The notes under the pieces were generated by a model. That model was given only the letters and a program-made list of their open reading frames with translations. It ran no database searches and was not told where the DNA came from. A DNA stretch of 64,000 nucleotides from Oopsacas minuta (Eukaryota; Porifera; Hexactinellida; Lyssacinosida; Leucopsacidae): NCBI GenBank assembly GCA_024704765.1, contig JAKMXF010000323.1:1-64000 (forward strand). The letters run 5' to 3'. Within the stretch, counting starts at the first letter, position 1, and the number at the start of each line of letters is the position of its first letter. The translations under genes and the position numbers were made by a program. This document shows positions 55,790 through 64,000 of the stretch, in pieces.

Positions 55790-57480
55790 AGCCTAAATAT
55801 TAAACACATCCAAAATGTCTTACAGGAAATTCATTGAAAAATATTAAATACATCAGGCGAAATAAAACCTCGAGTGTTGTATGCTAGTCATTGTCAAATG
55901 GTCATATGGGGGCGATGATAACAATATTGAGAGGCAAACCATTTCTATCATCAACATGGCAAAAATGCTGTTAACAGCATCAAAATTGCTGTAGACAGCC
56001 CTCTTATTGGGAAATCTTTCCTTCCTCAAGACCCATTAAATTCCCTTTTTGTTCAAACCTGCTGAGAGTAGTTAGTAGCATAAGATTTGAAAATTATTTA
56101 AATTATCAGAGGGAAAGTTAGATAAATAGTGTAGTCGGGCCAGGATTTCCCAGTGAACAAAGTGACAAATATTGTTGGGTATAGAATTTATCTATAGAGT
56201 ATAGAATATATGCAAAATTCGCAAAATCCGATTTGGTGAATTATTAGAGGAATTTTGTAGAGTCATTACATTGCACCAGAGCCGTATAAAAATTGAATAT
56301 CTTCTGTGATAGATGTTCAATCACAATATTATAGTAATTTACCTAATCAGCGAAATTTTTGCTTGGTTTATGTCGTCATATGCCCATATTTGGGAAGATT
56401 GGTATGTCAACACACAAAGTCTCAGGAATGTGTCAACATTCCATTCTCAAAACCAACCGATCCCTATCTAATGACTCCTTCTCAAACGCCGCTCGAGAAA
56501 TAGAGCCCAGTTATGGCATATGCGCCGGCTAAATGATCTATAAGTTGATTTACGGTATTGCTCACAACCCAGGTTAATTCTCTCGAAGGTTTTCAGATAT
56601 TTCTTGCAAACACATGATAGTATGTTGTTTGAGGGAAATAAAAACTGTAAATTTGTACTCCAATCATTATTTGAGAAGAATACATACTGATTAGGTAATC
56701 ATAAAATACTTAGTATGCATTGTTCTGGTAGCAAATCATTATGATTGCATAAATATAACTAGTGGAAATGGGTATTGTCAAAATTCCATCAACCAGAAAG
56801 TCTCTTTACTAAATATTACAATCAAACGGGTAGATTGGTGTACACAGTAGTTGGGGGCACGGGATAGGGAAAATATTCATAGTCATCGAAGTGTGTTTTG
56901 AACTTCGAATATGTTAACCATTAATTACATACTATGCAATCCAAAAATAAATGTGATTGAAAGCCTATAGTGGATACGCTGGCTTGTCAAAGTCTATAGA
57001 AATTAAATTACGAAAAAATGTATAATTGAGCTTTGAAAATATTCATCAAATTCAATCTGGCTATTTTTAATACATTTTCTATTTTTTTGAAATTTCTTCT
57101 TCCACAGCCCAAATATGTATTATTTCCTCATTCAATTTAAACATTAAATACTTGGAAAATAATTCCAATTTCCAGATATTATTCCTCTTATTTTCCACAA
57201 AAAATTGTCCAAAATTCGATTATTTCCTAGATTAGAAGAAACCGCAAAAATACAGATAGCACCAGATAGATTATAATTTTAATAGTTATTCAATTATGTT
57301 ATGTATTTGACATACTATATTATCTAAATTCGCTTCAATGGGCAACTTAATTTTGATGTGTAAATTCCGTTCTATTTTCCGTTGTAAGGCAACAATTTGT
57401 TATTTATTATGATAAATTAGATATCAGACCACTTCATTATGATAACTGTATTCGTTCAAAAGTAGTTAGATATTTCAATA
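55790..57480. other. Non-coding stretch
   Basis: AT-rich, no gene or repeat structure recognised on either strand. Confidence 0.45.
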
Positions 57481-57489
57481 CAAACGTTG

Positions 57490-59600
57490 ATACATTAATA
57501 AATGAGTTAATATCCATTAATCAAAGATTTATCAATTGCTGAACGTAAAATTCCGAGAAATGGCCATGATTTAGCGAATATTCTGAGAGTGAATGACAAT
57601 AAACTTCCAGATACGGTAGAGAAAGTTGTTAATATCTAAAATATTGAAGAGGATTTGAGAGAGTCAGTTACTTCGTATGTGAAAATTGTTCAAGTTAATC
57701 TGAAAAACCCAAAAAATCAACTAATCACTAATAACTGGGTGGTGGACTTCAGAAATTCCAAGGGACCAAGACATATTAAAGTTTGTCTTCAATCTTCACT
57801 TGGATCATTTGATTTTCATCCCATGAATCCATTGTTGATGATTAACTTGAAATAACAACGGTCCAGGTTATCTTCCATTTTGGATCAAGTGAAGGAAACT
57901 CCGATGACCCAAAACACAACGCCCAAATAATACCCGCACTATTATTGCAACTAATAGCCAATGAGGAAGATAACCGTACGGTTGCAAAGACTGCTAAAGA
58001 AATAGTGGGAAGAAGAATACATAGTTTCGTCAAACATTACTTGGAGACAATTAATCTTTCCATCTTATAGCAAGGTTGCAGATCTATGCGATCTTGTAAT
58101 TTCGTGACCTTCAATATATTTATATCTAGATCCAGTAAAACCAATTGATGTGTATATAATTCATATCCCGTTCAAGTCCAACGAACTTTAGGAGAGGATA
58201 CTATTTACTGTAGATCTCCCAACCAGTGAAGATTTTCCACTTACCTTTAGGATAGCAGATGGTCTAGATGGTTCTGGTTGTCATACTATCTATAACCAGC
58301 AACACACCAACACGAGCACGTAGAATTTCAGTATGTTTCATTATAAACCGCTCTCTATACATAAACATCAGGTAGAGTTGTTTGGAAAGAAAATTCTTCT
58401 AAATCACAATTCTGGCAGAGACCTATCTTTCTGTGTTCTGCGAAGGAACGCGAAGTAAATATTCGTACATTCATGGAGGACACGATCAATCCAGAAAGAT
58501 TTAAGCTTGGAAAAGCATATCAATAGGAGGTGGTTTAGTTATTGTTGATATCATATGATCTATGTTTGACGGGAAGATGTCAACTATTCTTTCTGGTGCT
58601 GGAAGCGCAAGTTGCCTATTGTGCAAAGTCATACAAAAAGATTTGAAGGACAGAGAATTGATAACTGATGGATTCCCTATCAACAGAAAATTATTGATGG
58701 TGCTCAGTTATTCATATACATAGTGATGATATTGATTCATTCTTTGCACTTCAGTCAAACGGTCGTTTTAACTTGACTCATACACCTATCAACCCAAAAT
58801 AAACATAACTTCAGTATCTCCACTTCATTCGTATGTATGCATCTTTCGGTGAGTATATTTTTAGGAAAATAAAGTACAGTTAATTATAACCATTTTGAAC
58901 AATTTAGGTGGTTAAATCTTTTGGTGTGTTATCTTCATATCAAAAACTGAGTTGGTTTATAAACTCTCCAGCAACTAAGAATCTATGAAGTTTATTCAAT
59001 CCCTTATTCTGGAAAAAACAAGTATGAAAGTTGACCTACCTGATCCCAGCAGCGGAACAACCTCTACAGGAAATCCTGCACGAAGGGCCTTTCTGACGAA
59101 ACTGATTACCTCAATTGTGTATTATCTACCATTGCAATTTACCATCCGCCAGCTTTCCGAAAATCAATACACAACTTTCTACAATCATCAATGTGTAGAA
59201 TTCAAGCAGGAAAGTCAACACTTCGGAATTGGGGAATCTGTGCAAAAACACCTATCTTTTGATTGTAGATTCATTGCCCTGGGAAAGTATCACACCTACT
59301 TTACACAAAATATTAGCCAATTCGGAGGAGTTAATTTGAGAGTCTAATGCTGGATTCGGCTTGAAGGTTTTACCTGAAGAAGGTGCAAAATCTTGTAACA
59401 AACTTGTTCGAAAATATCGGGAATTTCTAGCATGGTAAATATAGTTTCGAGACTAACCTTACGGATGTTTTCGTTAGATTAGCTATCCAGAGCAATCCTA
59501 TTTCTGTAAGCTTTGAGCGAAGTTTAACTTGTGAAATTTGTGGCCATTCTGGTGATTCAACGAGTTCGAAATGTTTCAAATCAGATAATATACAACACCA
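57490..59600 (+). pseudogene. RAG1/Transib-type transposase, decayed
   Basis: Read across several frames, all core motifs of the RAG1/Transib group appear in order. N-terminal pieces are VEKVVNI, a stop, NIEEDLRESVTSYVKIVQV, and later VGRRIHSFVKHYLE. RIADGLDGSGCHTIYNQQ (about 58245-58300) supplies the first Asp. MFDGKMSTILSGAGSASCLL followed by C (about 58562-58625) has the second Asp followed by C-x2-C, as in Transib MIDGKV...C.IC. SPLHSYVCIFR comes next, then a probable 57-bp intron (GTGAGT...TTTAG, 58851-58907) and RWLNLLVCYLH. GTTSTGNPARRAF (about 59055-59095) equals Transib DGNTARRFF. PEEGAKSCNKLVRKYREFLA (about 59370-59430) has the catalytic Glu, comparable to RAG1 SEGNESGNKLFRRF. A shifted ETNLTDVFVRLAIQSNP closes. 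Many stops and shifts: a relic. Terminal repeats were not found. Confidence 0.77.
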
Positions 59601-60500
59601 ATCCAATATAGATGCTCTATTCGCTTCCTTAACCTGTTCCTCATAGTTGCTATACTTGTATATAGATAAATAGTGTTACTGTCGTGGGTACCCATGATTT
59701 AGGTGTATTGTTGAATCATTTATTACCAACCAATATTTTGAATAAATTTTATGCACGCCGATGACGCAATATCATGAAAAATAGACGTCTTAGAAGAAAA
59801 TTAATACTCGCAAAGGACTCGTGGCTATGCAAATAATACATTATACAACGATAGGACACATATAATTGCCTATTCCTTACCAAATGCCATTTTAAACCAC
59901 CTTGGTGTACACGTGTTCACATGTGAGAGTATGCAAGTTTTCATGCACTCCAAATAGTTAGATTGATGATTATCTTTAAGTAAGTGTAATGAAATATAAG
60001 AATTTCTAATGCGCATTAATTAAGCCAAGCCACCTGGACTATCCAGATTCTAACAGAAATCCAGTGAAGATTTCAGAATCCAGGGGAGTTTAGAAATTGT
60101 TGTCCATTTTTCCAAAATAATAGACTGAAATTGCTCTTTATTGTAAATTTGGAACTCTAGGGAAATTTTAGAACTTCCAGAGATTTGGCAAATAAAATCT
60201 CGGGAAATTAGTATAGTGGCTTAAGTTAGTCATTCACTTCAAGCTATTATTAACATTGAATAATGAAATTAATCCTCTTCGTTGACTTTGCCGAACACAG
60301 CGTATTATTGATCCCCCATAGCATACCCTTTAAAGGCCTACCAGTAACTAGTGGATTATGGACCAGGGATGCATAAGTCGAAGGTAATTACAAAACAACC
60401 ACATTAGCTTTTGAATTATAAAATTTTAGAAACCATAACTTTGTTCCTGGCTTGCTCGATATATTTCAAAAAGATTAGTTTTTGTGGCTGTTATATAATC
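59601..60500. other. Non-coding stretch between two transposase relics
   Basis: No coding sequence recognised. It may contain the ends of either neighbouring relic, but I could not pair any. Confidence 0.4.
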
Positions 60501-62990
60501 ACTTCTCTTTCGACATTATTTGTTCTTTGCTCTAACTGTGCAATTATCCTCACCATTACTAGCTTCTACAGATATTTCAAAATTCCTAGCAATTGTTAAT
60601 TCACCGGCTGCAGAAGTAACTATGATAAAGAAGAGAGAGTTCCCGTGTTCAAGATGCCACAGAAACCTCGTGAAGTTAGATACTCCTGGCTACAAGCTCT
60701 ACACAGGAGAGATGTAGAAGACCTCAAAGTTGTATACGTCTGTGTGAAGTATTTTGGAGAAGAAGTTATCGAATAATGATTCAGAGTACCGAATGGAGAC
60801 GGTAGTTATCGGGAAAAACCATAAAGACACCTCAAGCAGAAAGAAGGTGCAATGCCAGCACATCAACCAGGATGTTCAGCTTACATTTCATCCCACTCTG
60901 TTACCAAACTTACTTGTCTCTCTCAAGAGTCAAAGATGGTAAAACATCTCAATCAAACTGTAATACTCAGTCTGAATTCAGAGAAAAAGTAAAATAATAT
61001 GTTCTTGATCATGAGTTTCAAGGATTTATAAACTAAGATACCCTTCCTTTTAATAGCAAAACATGGATATTATGGGACCCAAATGAGCGCACTTTGATTT
61101 CATGCGTTCGTTATAGCTAAAGATAATATTATAGTTAATACCAACTTAATGATAGAATTTGATTTGACTATTAAAGCATATCATAAGGGCGAATTTTTTC
61201 CTATTTCTCTATCTTCCCTAAGTAATACACGACAACTTGAATTGATTCGAAATTTCCTATCATCTAAATGTCCCATTTCAACTCCAACAAGTTATTGAAA
61301 ATATGATGATCGGAAGTCAATAACGAATTCGTTGAGTATCCTGCAGAACTCTATAGACTTAAATTCATTCTATGTTTGCTTCAAAAAAACCTTCTTCCGA
61401 ACAGATGGCAGTATAACATGCAAATAAAATTGTTGCCCTCAAAACACATTTGATATCTGCTGCTCGGTGCTATTATCTTCAGGGCATGTCTTGCTCATCT
61501 GTACATTGAAAGCATTGTATGAATCTTTTGGGTTTGAAAATGAGTATTCTCCTTCTCAAGCAGGCCACTCAATCCTTTTCGCCAAAACAAAATCATGTTA
61601 TAATTAAAATGGATGAAATACATGTCAAATCTAACATATCGTATAATGGAGGCAAAATATATTGTTCTAATCTCAGATGATCCTACCAATCCATCTTTCG
61701 CCAACACAATATCTAGTCTTTATGAGAAATAGCCCAGTATTGTCCGTTTATTACCATGCTTCTATAACAGCAGAAAATATATTCAATATTAGCAAATATC
61801 GTATTTTAGAGGTTGAAGATTTTGATCATCTCTTTGATATAATCTTTACCAAAAATTTCGAAGTAATATGGTAAACTATTCAAATTATTCTCTCCAATTG
61901 GTAAACTGGAGGGCAGAGTACCTCATCCTTGTGGTATAAATAGGTGTCTTTTTATACATTTGGCTCTGTGCATATACTGGAAACTACTCGCTATAAGTGG
62001 TTAAATCAAAAGTTTGATAGCAAAGTATTTTCCTATCCTTAAATCCATAGCATTTCCATTGATCGAATTGTTTTGCCGTTGAGTTATGCCATGTTTCCTT
62101 TCGTAATATCCGTATCCTGTATGATTCTGAGCGAGAGAGTTCAGAAAAGTTGACCCCACGTTTGACGTTGAAATCATTTACCCTCCCAGCCTTGAGCGTC
62201 AGAATGTTAAGTAAGTATTGAAAATAGTTCATGAATCCACCATTGCTAATTTGACAATCAGAATGATCTACGTTCTACAGCTTTAAAGCTGACACATGTT
62301 TTTTGTTGGAATTCACCTCTCTGTGTGCAAAATCTTTAATGTCAAACGGCCGAACAAATATGTTCTTTTGGATGATCCGTTTTCCAAACTTTTGACAAAA
62401 AATGACGAGCGCTTTACTTTTCTAACTCTACTAATTTATTGGTTAGATGCTTGGCAATCCCTTCCTTAGAAAGGCGCAAGCTAATCAAGCAGGCATTCAC
62501 AAACTTCAGGCATGTATGTGCACAGTTGCCTCAAATTACCAAATATCTAACAGAGAACTGCGGCTATTATTAGCTATTAACATCATTCTTGCAAACAAAC
62601 CTATTGGAGCACCATTTTGGTCTCCATTCTATCACGTCGGGTGCTAATTATCAAATCTCATATCTTCAAAACTTAGATTCAGAACGCCGCCTCAAAGTTT
62701 CCAACATTTAGAAATTTATTCAACTAGACATTTTCTAGCAGTTCTTCTTTCCAGGATTCATTGAATCTTTCTCATTTGTGAGTTATGCGGAGTCAAATAT
62801 TGAAGTCGATCCTGATCCATTGATTAGAATATCAGATTTATCTGTCGTTGACTGTAGTAGGAAGATGTTACAATCATTAGTGTTTATGGCTGGGTATTCA
62901 ACAGGAATCCAATTCAGTACATGTTTTTACAACTCTCCATTTGCGGTGGTTGAAATACCCTTTCAAGTTAGTCCTCGAGTCAATCCTTAA
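60500..62990 (+). pseudogene. THAP/P-element-type transposase, decayed
   Basis: The N-terminal THAP-like segment at about 60645-60775 reads FKMPQKPREVRYSWLQALHR and VVYVCVKYFGEEVIE. This is the F..P....R..W..A..R...........VC..HF pattern of a THAP zinc finger, with Tyr where the His is expected. Around 61490-61610, ALYESFGFENEYSPSQAGHS is reminiscent of the catalytic region. At about 62450-62700, across frames, WLDAWQSLP, KQAFTNFRHVCAQL and TNLLEHHFGLHSITSGANYQ, then LDSERRLKVSN, match the (Q)T(D/N).LE.RFG.YR...G.NY..S..Q..ESE.KLR motif of THAP/P-like transposases. 62780-62990 ends RKMLQSLVFMAGYST. Many stops. The pieces agree in order and strand, but joining them into one element is inference. 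Confidence 0.6.
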
Positions 62991-63224
62991 GGTTTGGAAA
63001 TTATTCTTTATCATAGTGAATAACAACGACCTAAAGTCCATTTTAGTAGAAGGACCATCCAGAAAAAAAATCTAGACCATAGCCTACTAAACATAAGGCC
63101 TAACAGTTACTCGATTTGTGGCACAGGGGTGCGGTGTTAGCTGAAAGCATTTATAGACATAGTTTCTTTAGTACAGAAAAATGCATTTTTGGCTGAATAA
63201 GTGTTTTGCAGATTTGTAGGACAT
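62991..63224. other. Flank of the large inverted repeat, possibly part of its left arm
   Basis: No gene. If the inverted repeat at 63225-64000 is longer than what the window shows, this stretch belongs to its left arm and its partner lies beyond 64000. Confidence 0.4.
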
Positions 63225-64000
63225 CAAATTACACAAATAAATGGGAATAACTTTTAGGAATGTGCAAAAATATGTGCCTAGTAAGCATTCATTTTGTAAA
63301 ATATATCATTCTTTGATACCTTGTAGAACGTTTAATATTGCATTTACCAACTCAAAGTGAATAAATGAAATGATCTATAGATCCTTTTATACAAAATGTC
63401 AAAAATTTGTCATTCAAAAGTTGGCTTGTTGTTGAGTTAAGGTAGAGGCCATGGATGGCAATTTTTTATGAATATTCAATTATAACTAGAGAATCATTAA
63501 AATTATCGTAAAATCAGCGAAGGCAATTTATACTATTTACTCGACTTCTCACACTCTTGCAATACATTTTGATATGATATCTCTCACCAATGTGACGATG
63601 TCCATATATGGTCATTTTCAATATTCTGCAATACTCTTCAATTATTTCATTTCTAAATGTATCACAAGGGTATGGGAAGTCGAAAAAATAGTATAAATAG
63701 GCTATCCTGATTTACGATAACTGTAATGATTCTCGTGTTATAGTTGAATATTCATAAAAACTTGCCATCCATGGTCTCTACGTTAACCCAATAACGAGCC
63801 AACTTTTGAATGACAAATTTTTGACATTTTGTATAAAAGGATCTATAAATCATTTCATTTATTCACTTTGAGTTGATAAATGCAATATTCAACATTCTAC
63901 AAGGCATCAAAGAATGACATATTTTGCTAAATAAATGCTTGCTAGACAGATATTTTTATACATTTCTAAAGGTTTTTACCATTTATTTGTGTAAAATTTG
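63225..64000. repeat. Large inverted repeat (foldback), cut by the window end
   Basis: The left arm, from about 63225 to 63575, is complementary to about 63655-64000 read backward. Shared landmarks: ACACAAATAAATGG, ACTCAAAGTGAATAAATGAA, CAAAATGTCAAAAATTTGTC, ATTCAAAAGTTGGCT and CCATGGATGGCAA. Visible identity is around 85-90 percent over about 345 bp. The centre (about 63575-63655) is unique and contains CCATATATGG. The right arm reaches the last base, so the true length is unknown. No coding capacity: a foldback element or MITE. Confidence 0.9.

Noticed and set aside
60411-60599. Short membrane-like ORF
   Set aside because: Hydrophobic by AT-rich composition only; it overlaps the THAP-type relic and has no supporting context.

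Overview
This window is AT-rich eukaryotic (animal) DNA. The only host gene I can name is an alanine aminotransferase split by one very long intron. Almost everything else is transposon DNA. The mix of mariner and DD37D maT elements, hAT, Ginger1-type integrase transposons, a MULE, RAG1-fold transposons and a P/THAP-type relic suggests an arthropod. A caligid copepod (sea louse) would fit the style, but that is a guess and not shown by the sequence.

Layout. 1-7560: a 116-bp satellite array, homogeneous on the left and decayed on the right, split by a 4.4-kb Ginger1-type transposon (2346-6710) that carries a retroviral-type integrase and an OTU protease. 7561-10250: non-coding. 10259-34087: the aminotransferase in two coding exons (10259-11191 and 33479-34087; 513 aa in total). 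Its 22.3-kb intron holds a broken hAT, a second Ginger/KRBA2-like integrase relic, two mariner copies in opposite orientation, a Tc1-like MITE, a hAT with an intact 648-aa transposase and perfect 8-bp target duplication, and a RAG1-fold transposon that landed inside one mariner copy. The other mariner copy preserves the empty site.

34480-41442: a hAT relic and a MULE of about 5.4 kb with 84-92-bp inverted ends, containing a 42-bp minisatellite and another hAT tail. 41600-51370: a nest of DNA transposons. A DD37D maT is intact apart from one stop. A related maT is split by a 4.9-kb hAT-type insertion that in turn contains a RAG-fold/CMC-like transposase and a mariner. Another mariner follows. 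51480-52620: an internally deleted L2/CR1-type LINE. 54624-55043: the last exon of an unrecognised host gene, minus strand. 55208-55780: a hAT MITE. 57490-59600: a decayed RAG1/Transib-type transposase. 60500-62990: a decayed THAP/P-element-type transposase. 63225 to the window end: a large inverted repeat that continues outside.

The genes do not form a pathway. What links them is insertion history: several target duplications and one empty site let the relative order of insertions be read directly. The strongest leads are the Ginger/OTU element with its GTAC target duplication, the RAG1-fold element with its empty site, the Transib/RAG1-like relic, and the apparently intact hAT.
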